A stretch of DNA of 64,000 nt, taken from Leucogyrophana mollusca (taxonomy: Eukaryota > Basidiomycota > Agaricomycetes > Boletales). The notes under the pieces were generated by a model. It ran no database searches. It had not been told where the DNA came from and was given only the letters and a program-made list of their open reading frames with translations. The number at the start of each line of letters is the position of its first letter. Position 1 is the stretch's first letter. The stretch is taken from the NCBI GenBank assembly GCA_021014945.1, contig MU266374.1:1-64000 (forward strand), written 5' to 3'. Shown piece by piece: positions 24,801 through 38,764 of this stretch. A program made the translations under genes and the position numbers.

Positions 24801-27800
24801 GCGCTCCATCAAAATCTCATCGGAAGTGCTTCGCTGGAGTTCCCAACAGACATCGTCCAGACTGGCATCGCGTCAACCACATTCACACTCTCAAATCCCT
24901 TCACCGCCAGTATCAACTTGCTGGAAGTGACCGCCACAGCGACTTTCCAAAACCTGACTGTTGGTTCCATTGACCATGTCGATCGTTCTTCGGATCCGAT
25001 TCACGCTGACGGTCATAGTAATATCACATCGCCTACTCTGCCATTCAAATTCAACCTGGACCCCGTCACCATCATACAGTTGATTAGCATATCAGCCCAG
25101 GAGCATAACGTGGATCTTGGTCCGCTTACAGAGTTATTCCAGCTTGTGCTTTCTAATCCCAGCTACCATCCACCGGTAAGCTAGGCTGCCACTTTGCGAG
25201 AGTGCGTATTTTCAGACCTTTTGCTCCTAAGGTCACCACCTCCGTCGACACTAGTGCCCCAACCTGTGTTAGGTGAGTAGTTTTCGGGGTAACTGGCATT
25301 GGTACTGAACGGGAGGGGTATAGCGGGCAGCAGTTTGATTTTGATGATGCAATCTTGAACGCAATGAAGGGCTTGCAAGTCAATCTTGCGGTCGACTCCT
25401 CTGTGAAGCTGGATGACTGTCAGTCGTTGTTGCTACCCCTTTTTTGCCCACTCAATCGTCTTCCCAGATGCCACTGATCTGTCGTTTACCCAGAACGGAG
25501 TCACTGCCATTGTGGGTGGCCGACTCCCTGTCCGACCTGATCTCGCTTAACCATGGTATTCTAGACGGATAACACTGCATTGTACCTCATCGGCGCGGTA
25601 GCCGCACCTGTCGCTCAGGACTTGGTGAATGGCGCTCAACTAACTTTTACGGAGGCCAATATCACGTACGAGTAACCCAGTAGCCCACAAAATGTTGCCA
25701 CTCACTAGGATCCCTAGAAATATTTCCGACGAAGGTTTCGATCTTTCTTTGCAGGGCTCTCTCACAAACGTTGGCCCTCTCGATGCTCTCATTGAGTTTG
25801 TAGAACCAGTCGTGTGCGTATTACAGTACACTTCCCGGAAGTATGTTGACCATTCGAAATCAGTGTCGCTTGGCAAGGTAACAACATCGCAACAATCTCT
25901 CTTCCTCCTGGTAAGTTGTTGCGTCCCTTTAATCCCTCTCCGCGCCTGACGAAAATCAGTGTGCGCTGCTGCCAATAGTGGCGTTCCGAATTACCAAGCG
26001 CAAGGCAAATTAGCGATAACGGACTCCAACCAGTAGGTGCATCCTGCCCATGCATGCTTCACGAACCTCATAGTTCTTTCAGATTCACTTCTTTCGCCAC
26101 ATACTTACTTCACAACCCAAGCTTCGAGTGGACAATCTCTACCTCGAAGCTTAGAGTAACAGCTTTGGGGACCATTTTCGATAATGTGTCTTTGACTAAG
26201 AGCATTACGCTCAAAGCTTTCAACAACCTACCAGGCGTCACTATCAGCAACTTCCAGCTTCCTTCCGATGATCCAGCTGGTGGCATTACCATCGATACTG
26301 ATGCCCTTATTCCATCGCCTGCACGTCCGTGCCGTTTCCTAGCTGTTGTTAACTAAACTGACATGGTTGCAGAGCTTGGCATCGATTTGGGCACTGTTGG
26401 ATTCCAAGCTTACTTCGAGAACACCCTTATCGGACGTAAGGAGTCACAGCTCGTCTGCAGGTTTATGGTTCTCACTAGGTGGTTTAGCTTTGACTGGAAG
26501 CGACCTATACTTGCCCCCTGAGTCGCAAGTAACGTCCCACCTCACCGGCCGCATGGTGCCACAAACAGGTTCCGCTCTTGATGTGATCGGACAGCTGTTC
26601 TCCGAGTATCTGGCAGCGGAAAATATCACTCTCAGCGTCAAGGGAGAGTCCGTCCAGCCTCCTGGTGCCAGCGGAGCCGTCACGTGGCTCAGCACAGCAT
26701 TCCAGTCGCTCACCCTCGACGTTATCTTACCAGGACAGAAGTTCAACGTAAGTGCAAGTCCGCTACCGCAAATGAAGTCCTGACACTTTTTCTCGCTCAG
26801 ATCATCCAATCAATTGCTCTGTCCGATTTGAGCGTTACCATGCAAAACCAGGACCAAGCGTTTGCGCCCCTTGCAGGATCGAAGAGTACTGTCGCGGAGT
26901 ACAAGAATCCTTTCGGCTTCTCACTCCAGGTTGTCCAGTCCGCAGTCACGATGATCCTTGGCGCCGGAGGCCAGAACGCGGCTGAAGTACGAGTCTTGTT
27001 ACAATATGGTATCAAGTTCGCGTTACTGACATGAAACACCCAGCTTGATCTTCCTCTAGCTAACACTGTGGGAGGAGTTTCCACAGGAAACGTGGCAGCG
27101 CTGCCTATCAGCTTCCAGGATGTGCCGCTGAGGTCTCTTAACAACGCGGCGTTCGAAGGAATGTTCGCTGCAGTGACCGACACAGCTACTGCCGAGTTCG
27201 ATCTGAGTGGTACTGCGAATGTAACGGCTAAGACGACAATAGGAAACGTGCCAATATCCGGAATTCCGTTCGATGTTACATCCAGTCTCAAAGGTGAGAT
27301 TTGGTTTAATGTATGCCTCGCTCGCAAAAAATACTCACTCCATCGGTCGTCAGGCATTAATTCATTCGGAGGCACAGCTACTACAACTAACGTTTCTATC
27401 ACTGGGAGTGGTGGAAATGGCGGAAACCAGTACATTGTCTCACCTATCACTACGACAATGCAGAACCCGTCCAATGTCTCCCTCCAAACGGTTGATATTG
27501 CTCTTCCTGTTTATTACCAAGACGTCATGATTGGCCGTGCCGCCATCAATGTAAGTCAAATCCTACTGTTATGCACCTGCGACTCTCATCTCTACCAAGC
27601 CTTTCAACCTGGTTCCTGGGGAGAACGTGATGCCTGCCGAGTTCCAGTACGAGCCAGAGAATGCAAATGATACAGTGGCTCAAGTAAGTCCACTCCGCGT
27701 GAAACATGAAACAGTGGGCTAATGCTGCTCATTGCAGGGATTCCTCACGAGCTTTGTACAAGGCAGTGATGAGCTTCCGCTAACGATCAAGGGAGATGCT

Positions 27801-28711
27801 GCAAGTTCGCCGTTTGCGTCCCTCCAGCCTGCGCTTGAGGGCGTGACTTTGGCTACCAGTGTCAAGGGTATGGTCACCGTTAACTCTGTACCGAGTCTGT
27901 GCTCACGGGCTCACAGGATTGGACGTACCCCCCATTATCACGCACGTTTATGCCGAGATCACCCTGGATACGCTGGTTACGAACACCATACAAGCCAGCT
28001 TTGACGTAAGATGCTCAGTAGCCATTGCTCCGCGTCTCCAGCTGACCGCCCATATACCGCAGATATACAATCCCCTCGGTGCTGATCTTGTCATCGAATA
28101 TGTACAAGCTGACGGTCTCGTTGACGGGGAAATATACGCCCATTTCGATCAGCCTTTCGCAAACTATGTCATACCCCCCGGACAAACTGTTAACAGCGGC
28201 CAGTTTGGTAATGTCCTACTGGTCAAGGGTGCTTTGGCATCTCTTGGCATTATCCCACTTGGAAAACTGGACATCCAGGCCGCTGCTACGGCAAGGTGCG
28301 TTGCTCACTTTAGTATGCTGAATGAACGGCTGACGCCCACCATTTGATAGGGTGGCCGTTAATGGGTACCAGATACCGTGGCTGCACGTGAATCAGAACA
28401 GTGTCGACACGACCTACAACCTCCTCGGCATACTCTCGCTTGGCGACCTCATGTCGTCAGCAAGCGCAATGACTGCCTCCACGTCTGCATCAGGACAACC
28501 CAGCTCCATTGCGTCTTTGTCTTCGACTTCAGCGCACGACAGCTCCGCGTCGGGGTCTGCTAGCCCTCAAACTTCAGCAAAGCCTGCTGGCACCACTACG
28601 GTCGGTGCACATCCCTATCTTCTTGAACCTATAACCAAGTTCTTGTCGCAGGCTGCTCCATCCCCATCCACGTCTGCTGGATCTGGGAACGCTCTCACCG
28701 GAATCTTGTAA
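18868..28711 (+). CDS. Giant single-pass membrane protein with three tandem DUF3712 units
   Basis: Forty-seven exons join into 2448 residues with no frame break. Selected exon limits: 18868..18967, 19023..19404, 19455..19479, 19533..19848, 20204..20537, 21758..22127, 23029..23040, 23313..24232, 24290..24303, 24664..25175, 26488..26747, 28351..28711. The N-terminal ~108 residues are Ala/Pro-rich and probably cytosolic. One membrane helix follows (about 110-132, 'WFIVTSIIGALVGIALLFII'). The rest is a beta-rich luminal or extracellular region with many N-glycosylation sequons. It consists of three homologous units starting near residues 161, 922 and 1686, each with a 'GR(L/M)(I/V)PQ' marker and 'QLPSDDPAGGI'-type segments. 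The tail is Ser/Thr-rich. DUF3712 proteins are widespread in fungi; a vacuolar or endomembrane location is likely, and the molecular function is unknown to me. Intron sizes are 43-94 nt. Confidence 0.9.
19455..22603 (+). repeat. DUF3712 tandem unit 1 (coding, ~3.15 kb)
   Basis: It begins at 'FQLAMQGIVTHTGIFSA' and contains 'RLIPQTTPSDLAAVSQLF' at about 20243. Homology with the next two units is seen in the order of motifs and in several intron positions. It covers residues ~161-921. Confidence 0.85.
22604..25739 (+). repeat. DUF3712 tandem unit 2 (coding, ~3.14 kb)
   Basis: It begins at 'GTQLQGSITNAGPFDA' and contains 'RLIPQSTAEGLATVSTVF' at about 23448. The offset from unit 1 is 3149 bp (761 residues). 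It carries two tiny exons, 12 nt at 23029-23040 and 14 nt at 24290-24303. Confidence 0.85.
25740..28380 (+). repeat. DUF3712 tandem unit 3 (coding)
   Basis: It begins at 'DLSLQGSLTNVGPLDA' and contains 'RMVPQTGSALDVIGQLF' at about 26551. The offset from unit 2 is 3136 bp (764 residues). It ends before the Ser/Thr-rich tail. Confidence 0.8.
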
Positions 28712-31700
28712 TGACCAAACGCACAATCTGCGAGTAACGACCACCTGTATCTTGAAACTCTCATCGAGGACACTTCCATTCATTTCTTCTGCATCAAAAT
28801 GCTTTTAGTATCGCTTTCTGTGTGCGCATACACCTTTTACCCTCCCGTAATTCTGATACCTGAGTTATTACTGCCACTCGCCCTCTCTTTTGTTATTCCA
28901 TGAGTTATTTGCGCTTTGTTGTTTGTCATATCATTTTTTCCAGTTGTTCAATACCAGTAGTTTTAGGTCATAAATTCCATCCCATGTAGATAAATGGCTA
29001 CTTTGAGAAAGCTAGTTCGCGGTGACTCTGAGTCCCAGCCGGAAAGGCGTTGTTCAAGGTTGTATGTCATCATCTCTTTCATATTTCAACAGCAAATAAC
29101 CCATATATCGTAACTGGCAACATCACTGAGCTTGGCCAGTACCACTACCGGGTAAGTATACCTCACCCAAACTCGTCCTGAGGGTATTGCGTCTGCAGCA
29201 TATCCACTAGAAAGCAATTTCGACGCTGGATTCACTTCTGCATGGGAACACGATAGTTAAACTCAATGACACAGGTCGGATAAACTGTAGACCTAGTGTC
29301 GGTTTTCGCACCAAGTGCCTGGTTGGACCCCCGTACATCACCTTGCAACAGATGCCTGTCGCTCCGTACAATTACAATGAGGCGCAGCTTTTCTTGCGCT
29401 AGGCGTCCGGTCACCCCACATTCTTTGATTGTAGTCGTCTGCTCTTGATGGTATTCTTGGCACCAATTCTTCCTCTAAATGTGCTCGCGTCGCCTGGTGA
29501 TACTATGATGCGGGAGGTGAGGATCCACAAATAGGGCCACGAAGGTCTTGCAAGGATGATACAGTCGTTACCGTATGCCTACGTCTGGAGCGCAGGCAAG
29601 CGGTGTCGTAACGACGAGCCTGCCGCCGAGTCCTGAATCTCGCACCTGTAGACACACGTCCAGAGTTGATTCTGATAATACGAGGGGATCAAATTCGTGA
29701 GATGTGTGGGGGGTCTCAATCATCGGGGGCTGATGTCGAGCCTCGACTGCGTTTACGTCGAGAAAGGAATTTTCCAGCTGCAGAAGGATTCGGATCCACC
29801 CGTGGTTGTAGCCGCCTCGCAGCGATCAACGACTTGTGGCGGGAGGATGGGCGTGTTGTGTATAGGTATATTTCAGACCTTAGTGGCAACGGCGATCAGG
29901 GTAAATTTATCGCGAGCAATACGGTTCAAAGGAAGAGCATACCAATGTAGGGATGGACATAAGCCAACCACTCTAAACTGAGTTCGAGGGACGATACGAA
30001 AATACAACAAACATTTCGAAGGCTATGTGAGCACGTACGAAGATAGACGCCATGATCCGTTGCACAACTTGTCCGTCCAGAAGCACGAACATGTGCATGG
30101 CACAGCAAAGCATGTGTACTCCTTACCACGGAGCTCGGAGGTACAGGTACTAGCATGCGGAACGCGGTCGTATCTTGTCCATTCGCCATTAGCATGAGTA
30201 AACATTTCGCACATACCTCAGCAAGTAGCACTAGTGTGAAAGGGCAGAACCCGTATGCTTCCATACCTTCCATGCCGTATGATGAAATATGAACACTTGC
30301 GCCATACCTCATGATGCACACGTGGAATTTTACAGCGTCGTCGCGCGCCCTCCGAACAACTGCACCTTCGAGGAGTTATTCTATTAGTGATCAGTTTATT
30401 CTGGGAGTGTTTTAATATTGTGCGCGTCACGGCAGTGATACATACCGGTAAATCTCGTGCGCCTATGTGGCAAACTTTCCCCAGACTGATGCCTTCGCGT
30501 AGAGGTGGAAGTGATGGACTTAGAGACTACATGTCCGGTTTTGAAGACTCGGGAGAATGTATGGGTCAACCCCCAGCAGATCAAAGGACGACCCCATGTC
30601 AACGCGGGAACATAGTTACGGACAAAGTGTCGGTACTCACAGTGGAATGCCTACCTTTCAATCATGCTCTGAGGACGACCGGCAACAGTGCAACTTGTCA
30701 GAACTTGAAGCTTGAACCAGTGTGATGGCGGCCCGCAGCTGACCTGACCAGCCGCAGGCGAATTGGCCACGGCCCACAGTTCGCTTTGCATTTTCCTCGA
30801 GCTGTGCATCGTTCCCACATTCGGCTACGATGTTTTTGGTGAAGACCACCATGACCATGCACACCATTCACTATTCGTGAGCGAAAAGCGATGTTATCAG
30901 ACCGTTTCACGTGCTAGGACAAGATAATTTTTCAAAGGGATATCTGAGGTCCCGTCGTGGTTATGGTGGAAGCAAGGTTGAATCTTCCATTGCCCTTCCA
31001 CAATGATTTGACAAAATAGTATCGTGGTATTTTCCATCTGGCTCTTCGTGCTTCTACGTCGTACTAATTATAACACATTAGCACTAACAGAGCCGCGAGC
31101 TCTGCAGAGCGCTGCCTTTCTCGCGGGCCCCGTGAGAGACCGCCACAAGCACGCTCAGTGCGTGTCGTGTGAGCCCTTTTTTCCCTCAAACGCCCATCTG
31201 GCAACGTTCTGCCGTCATCACTCCACCTCGTCGTGAAGATAGCCCCTTCTTCTACTCGAATTCGAAGGCAGTTGCTCCACAAACATATGATTTTGTGCGA
31301 AATAGCAGACAGGATTTACTAGGACGGCCGCAATGGCGAATTGTTTTTCACAGCTAATCCTTCCACCGATGTATGTGCTGCTAGGGGACTACCACCTCCC
31401 TATGTCTAGTGTGACATTATCTGCCAAGTTCCATGCGGACTGCACAGCTGATGACTCTGCATCTCTCGACTCAGCTTAATGGAGATTGTACAGCTTACGC
31501 CGTAGAACTTGTGCCGGTACGTTGATCTTCCACCGTTCTCTGCTTCATGTGCGGGCTAAGCCCATTGACTCTATTTTTGAGGCCAACCACACTAAACTCA
31601 GATAACACGGTAAGTTCGTTGTGGCTTGATGCTCTTGTGGCATGTCCATAAGGTCTGTGTAGCTTCCCTTCCTTCCCCTTGTTGCCGTCGTACATGACCA

Positions 31701-32354
31701 GTGTCTGACACAGAGCACATGCTCCAGTTTATCGGCTCGTGATAACTCAGGTCGTCGTAGGAGCCAGCCCTCACAGTGTTGACAATGCATGATATTCACG
31801 TGCTCTTTTGGAGCGCTAGCAACCACGGTTGAACCGTTACTACTTCGAGAGTGAATTGTAGGTTTCGGTCAAGCATCCGTCATCCAGACATTGCGGACAT
31901 TCCCGCGCCGCTGCATAGCTCCCCAATGGCCCGAGGAACATTCGAATTTCGCAGCCCGCAAGGTTGCTTCTTCTTTCGCTTATTGATAGCTGTCGGGCTC
32001 CCAGCACTGTAGGCCACGTAACGAAGCGTTTTGGAGGCTTTTGTCCTAAAGCCATCCGGATCCAAATTCCCCGACCAAAAGCGTCCAGTTGCCATCACCT
32101 CGTATCTCGCACTGTCCATCAAAGTCTTTCACATCCCTAAGAACCGCTGATCAGTTTTTATCTGGCAACTTGTGTTCTTCCGTCTCCGGAAGGATGGCTG
32201 ATCATATGCTCGAACTTGTTCCCGCATGGTCGGGTTTCGCGACGGAAACCCATAAAAGCTGCTTGGGATGCGACATTCATTCCTCACTCTGAGTTGATCT
32301 CATCCCCTCAGCCAGCCCCTGCAATCACTACCGGTTATCCGTCGCTTGCTCAAG
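28712..32354. other. Gene-poor 3.6 kb gap
   Basis: Apart from a weak carbohydrate-binding-module-like relic at about 29093-29275, no frame joins into a recognisable protein. Several short frames lie on both strands. The last ~150 bp form the promoter of the aspartic protease gene, with a TATA-like CATAAAAG at about 32251-32258, roughly 100 bp before its ATG. Confidence 0.45.
29093..29275 (+). pseudogene. Possible relic of a starch-binding (CBM20-like) domain
   Basis: An exon-like piece 29093..29151 reads 'NNPYIVTGNITELGQYHYR' between a good acceptor (TTTCAACAG) and donor (GTAAGT). A 59 nt intron-like gap leads in phase to 'KAISTLDSLLHGN' from 29211. The pattern 'VxGxIxELGxW....AIxL' recalls the start of CBM20 domains. 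I find no catalytic domain upstream and no typical continuation downstream, so a decayed fragment is the best reading. Chance resemblance is quite possible. Confidence 0.25.
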
Positions 32355-33837
32355 ATGTTCCCCACCAAAGCACTCTTGTCTTTGCTCCTCGTCGCCCTGG
32401 CGACTGTGGATGCTACCCCTCTCAAGCGCGACACCGGCAAGGCCACTCTCAGCTTTGCGGCCAAAGTGAATGCACGCGCTGCTTCTAACATTGCTGCGGC
32501 CGACAGGGCTCGCGCCCAGCAAATGCGCCAAGCTGCCTCCAAGGGCAAGCGCGCTGGTGCCACCTCCTTCAGCATCACCAACGGTGCTATGGACTACACT
32601 GCTCAAGTTGGTGTCGGTAGCCCCGCTACTGAGTGTAAGTTCGGTTCTACCTTGTTGTGATCAACTGTCCTGACTCGAACTCCGTTCAGACACCCTCCTG
32701 ATCGACACTGGCAGCTCCAACACCTGGGTCGGTGCTGACCAAGCGTACAACCCCACTAGCACCAGTGAGGACACTGGAAACACTGTCGTATGTTTTTCAG
32801 CACCGAGATGTTGACTTCCGTCTCTGAGAACCCATTGCTTCTAGTCCGTATCCTACGGCTCTGGCAGCTTCTCCGGAGAGGAATACACCGATACCGTCAC
32901 TCTTACCTCCGGCTTGACCATCACCCAGCAGTCTATCGGTGTTGCTACCACATCTGAGGGCTTTGAGGGCGTTGACGGAATCCTCGGTGTTGGCCCCACC
33001 GACTTGACCGAAGGCACTGTTTCCAACACGGACGAGGTTCCCACTGTGACCGACAACCTTTACAGCCAGGGCACAATCGGTGCCGATGTACTCGGCATCT
33101 ACTTTGTCCCTGCCTCTGAATCGAACAGCAACGGAGAGCTTACCTTTGGTGGAACCGATACCTCGGTCACCACCGGCGACATTACCTATACTCCGCTTAC
33201 CACCACCGAGCCCGCCAGCTACTACTGGGGCATCAACCAATCCATCGCTTACGGCGGCACCACGATCTTGGACGAGACCGCAGGAATTGTCGACACTGGT
33301 ATGACTCTCAGCACGTTAAATTATTTGAACATTATCTTACCTATGTCCAGGCACGACTCTCGTCTTGATTGCGAGCGGTAGGTTTTAGGCATACGTGCTG
33401 CATTGAGTTCGGGTCTCATGCTATTTACAGATGCATTCTCGCAATACGAGTCTGCAACTGGTGGTACCATGGATGAGACCACCGGCTTGCTCACGATCAC
33501 ATCTGAGCAATACGACAACCTGCAGACTCTCACCTTCAACGTCGGCGGGACGTCCTACGATCTGACCCCCAACGCCCAGATCTGGCCCCGTTCGTTGAAC
33601 ACTGCTCTCGGCGGTAACGCTGACAGCATCTACCTCATTGTCTCCGACATCGGTACCGCTTCCGGCTCTGGTCTCGATTTCATCAACGGCTACACCTTCC
33701 TGTAAGTTCTATTCGATCCGTAGTGATACGATGTTCTGATGAACATTTCCAGTGAGCGCTACTACTCCGTTTTCGACACCGGCAACTCCCAAGTAGGATT
33801 TGCCACCACCAGCTACACAGATGCTACGACGAACTAG
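32355..33837 (+). CDS. Secreted aspartic protease (pepsin A1 family, polyporopepsin-like)
   Basis: Six exons, 32355..32634, 32690..32787, 32845..33298, 33351..33377, 33431..33701 and 33753..33837, give 404 residues. A signal peptide ('ALLSLLLVALATVDA') is followed by a propeptide of about 55 residues rich in Ala/Arg/Lys and a probable maturation site near 'KGKRAGATSF'. The two catalytic aspartates are Asp99 in 'LLIDTGSSNTW' and Asp276 in 'GIVDTGTTLVL'; the flap 'YGSGSFSG' is present. The second active-site DTG codon triplet is split by an intron, and the following exon is only 27 nt. The mature enzyme resembles wood-rot fungal polyporopepsins, which digest extracellular protein at acid pH. 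The family is recognised securely; the exact clan member is inferred. Confidence 0.95.
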
Positions 33838-34481
33838 AACTGTCGCTCAAAGCGACGCTGTATATCCTTGGGCATCTACGCTTATTTATAGGGCTGTGTT
33901 CGGGTGTAGTGGATGCGTCGAATAAAGGACTTTCTCGTCGATTAGTTTTATCATGGTCTGGCATGTACCCTCCTTAAATACCTTGCATCGCAATTCACCG
34001 CATAGATATCTGTCTGGGCACATGTGACCGTGATCTCGTCCATCAGTAAGTGTTGCAAAGGAGGTTACGTTGTGGTAGGCCTTGGACTTGCCCCGACCCC
34101 AAAGTCCCAGTCCATAGGAATGTCCGAAAAAGGAAGCACCGGTATCGATGCTTACCCAGTCACGGTCTCCCGAGCCACAACTAGCAAAAATCATCAGTGT
34201 TCTGACTCCATTATTCTCGATTAGTGAGCGTCACGGAGGCGCCCATGGGCGCTAGGTTACATGATCTTTAGGTCCCATGAACTATGAGGAAAGGGTCCTG
34301 GTGCAGTGTATGGCGGTGTTTGGTGCCATCGATAGAGGTTCTGGGACTAGGACTTGAATCGCTATATCATTGGGGCTGTTCTCTGACTGCGCGGACACAG
34401 AGATCTTCTGTTAAGACGCTTAGCTGCGCGTCTGTCTTTTATCCTTCCCTCATTTCCTGTACCGATCAGCGTAAATCAGCC
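33838..34481. other. Gap between aspartic protease and MAP kinase genes
   Basis: This gap holds the protease 3' region and the kinase promoter. No further gene is supported. Confidence 0.5.
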
Positions 34482-36335
<1,854 letters not shown>

Positions 36336-36615
36336 TGGGCTGACCCCGATGTGTAATTGGTGATCGGACATGGAAAAAATGAACAACTGTACCGGAATAC
36401 ATTGTACATGGAGATGTTGTTGTACATAGAGGCTATCTGTATCGTGTCGTTAGCTGTAATACTGTTGTGCTGTGATTTTTTTGGGAACGAAATTGTATCT
36501 TGGTGGCGCGAACTACTATGTATTTAGACAAGGGTAAGATGTAGCGGCCCGTATCGTGTTCGAGATTCCTAAACATGATTATAGATCGACTGACCGGCGA
36601 GAAATTCACTATCAT

Positions 36616-38558
36616 TTAGGAGGACATGATGTTCTCCACTTCTGTCATAGAGGCACGCATAGATTCCGCGAAGCAATTGATGAGCGGTTGGAAGTCACCC
36701 TCCCACGCCTGGAAACGGATCAGGTCGAGATCAGTGCAAGGGTCGCGTAAGACTTACGACATTCATGCTATCGTAATAGGTGCTTTTGGACGCGGGGGTG
36801 ATACACAGGGGCGGCAGGCCGTGACGCAGAAGAGGAATAGAAGAGATTAGACGAGACATACGGCCATTGCCGTCCTAATTGGAGGGAAAATTCAATCAGA
36901 GAATAAGGCCATGTACGACACTCACATCGAAGGGATGGCACCGGACAAAAGTTACATGCAACCATGCTGCTGTCGCGAACGGATTCCTCCATCGCGCGAT
37001 GTATTGCTGCCATGCTGCAGTATCAGTGCCCTTGATACCTCGGCCCCCAGCAAGTGATGCACGTACCCTACCCATCTTACAGATATAGTCTAACTGCTGG
37101 TCAACACGTTCGGCCGGGCAGAACGCGAGGTTGTACTGCTGACTCCGGACTACAACTGTCCTTTGGGATGTTTGACGGGTGCATCCAGCGTTGATATAAT
37201 GCAGGGACGTGCACCCGTCCTGGATTTTCACCTTGGATGTTTTCATCATCTTACTGTGAATGCGCTTGAGCGTTTCGGTTGTCAGTAGCTCGACTTTGTC
37301 CAGAATTTGGAGGATGTCCATGTACGCCTGAGACACCTACGGTCAACGGGATCGTTCGGCAAATTAGGCGAATCTAACCTCATCTAGATCTTCGAGAGTG
37401 TGCGCAATGGCCATTTCATCTTTGAGAGCGCTCTCCGGGAGGCATTCGACGGCGAGAGGTAGGAAGCCGTGCTGAGTAATCGCATGGACGGACTGTGAGG
37501 CACAAAAGTCAGCGGCAAATTGACGAGCATGCTTCGACGAAACATTCCTCGGGGGTGAGCATGAAAGTCTGTTCCATGTGGTTGGTCTGAATCCAATTGT
37601 AGTTCAGATAGTGCCTTTGGTGCATGTTCGCGCGCCAAGCAGCTTGGATTTCCTGAGTGCCAGGAGGCAGCATGGGCCACGAAAAAGGGTTAGCGTGCTC
37701 CCTGGCTGGCTTCCAGGTCTGGAAGAACGACAAACTCCCGCTCTTTCGTGCTAAGGCACCCTCAGTTCTAGGCCCTAGGGTTGAGATAGAACGGTCTAAC
37801 CTTGCTGTTCGGCGTCACCTTGAGCCTGATTCCGGACCGTTGCGACAAACTTGGAAAAGGAGGCCATGCTCTTTCCATTGATAGAGTGCAGCACCTGAAA
37901 ACACACTGCAGTTAATGTCGGAAGATCGATGAGATGGAAGATAGCCAGCAACGCGCCTCGTCGTATAGTTGCAGAGCGGTGCTCAGGGAACCGCCTACAG
38001 CCCTCACGTCCGCGACTCTTACCTCGAAGAAGGGAACAGGGTACTTGGGAAGGAAGTAGTCCTCCCAAGCGAGAGCTAGTTGGCGAATGCATCGCTCCCT
38101 GTCGACAGGCGAAGTAGCAGCGTGTACGACCCTTAGATCGGACTTCAACTCTTCCACATCGTCGCTGGTCATGCCATCTGGCAGTGACTGAAAGTCCGAG
38201 AAAAAAGATTTCAACAGATCGGGCCAGGCGAAAAGGGCGCAAGTCACTCACGACTAATTCCGGGACGCCGCTGTAGTCCCAGCCATTGATACTCATGGGG
38301 GCCAACTGAGGGCAATGAAACGGTACTGGGAAGTCTATGTCCACGTCCATTGACGTCCTGCGTGGTGTTCAGCAACATAAGCGCTCTGAACGCGTGATTG
38401 TCCGCGAATTGAGCTCACATCGTGGATGTCGTTGGTGGGGAAGAAGTCAAAGGTAGACGTCAGGCTTTCAAGCCCAGCCCAGCCTTTCACAATAACGCAG
38501 TTTCGCGGATCTCCCAGAAAGTGAACTGAGACCGTGGACTCAATTTGGGTGGGGTCAT
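36616..38558 (-). CDS. Fic-domain protein (putative AMP transferase)
   Basis: Nine exons: 38558..38491, 38357..38252, 38187..38023, 37981..37801, 37750..37539, 37492..37379, 37336..36926, 36874..36758, 36708..36616. They give 488 residues. The Fic signature HxFx(D/E)GNGRxxR is complete as 'HPFDDGNGRMSR' (416-427), formed only after splicing because an intron (36875-36925) cuts it after 'HPFD'. Family knowledge: the His is catalytic, and Fic enzymes move AMP or other nucleotide parts onto hydroxyl groups of target proteins. The long N-terminal half is helical and unfamiliar to me. I do not see a clear inhibitory (S/T)xxxE(G/N) motif. The first exon is the least certain: its intron is 133 nt, long for this region, but phase fits; otherwise translation may start near 38347. 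The two 41-42 nt introns are also short. Confidence 0.85.
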
Positions 38559-38764
38559 GGGTTCGGATAAGTTAGGAACTGGCGGATTGGAGCATTGGTG
38601 GAGTAAATGGGAATGGTCGAAGCGATGCCATACAAGCTACCACACACATAACAGTACAACCTATAGAGTACATACACCTTCTCTCGGAGGAGATTCCGAT
38701 ATACAAAATCGACCAATGTGCCGCTGCAATAGGCTTCAAGTCGACACGAGGTGGCAGGTCGTGC

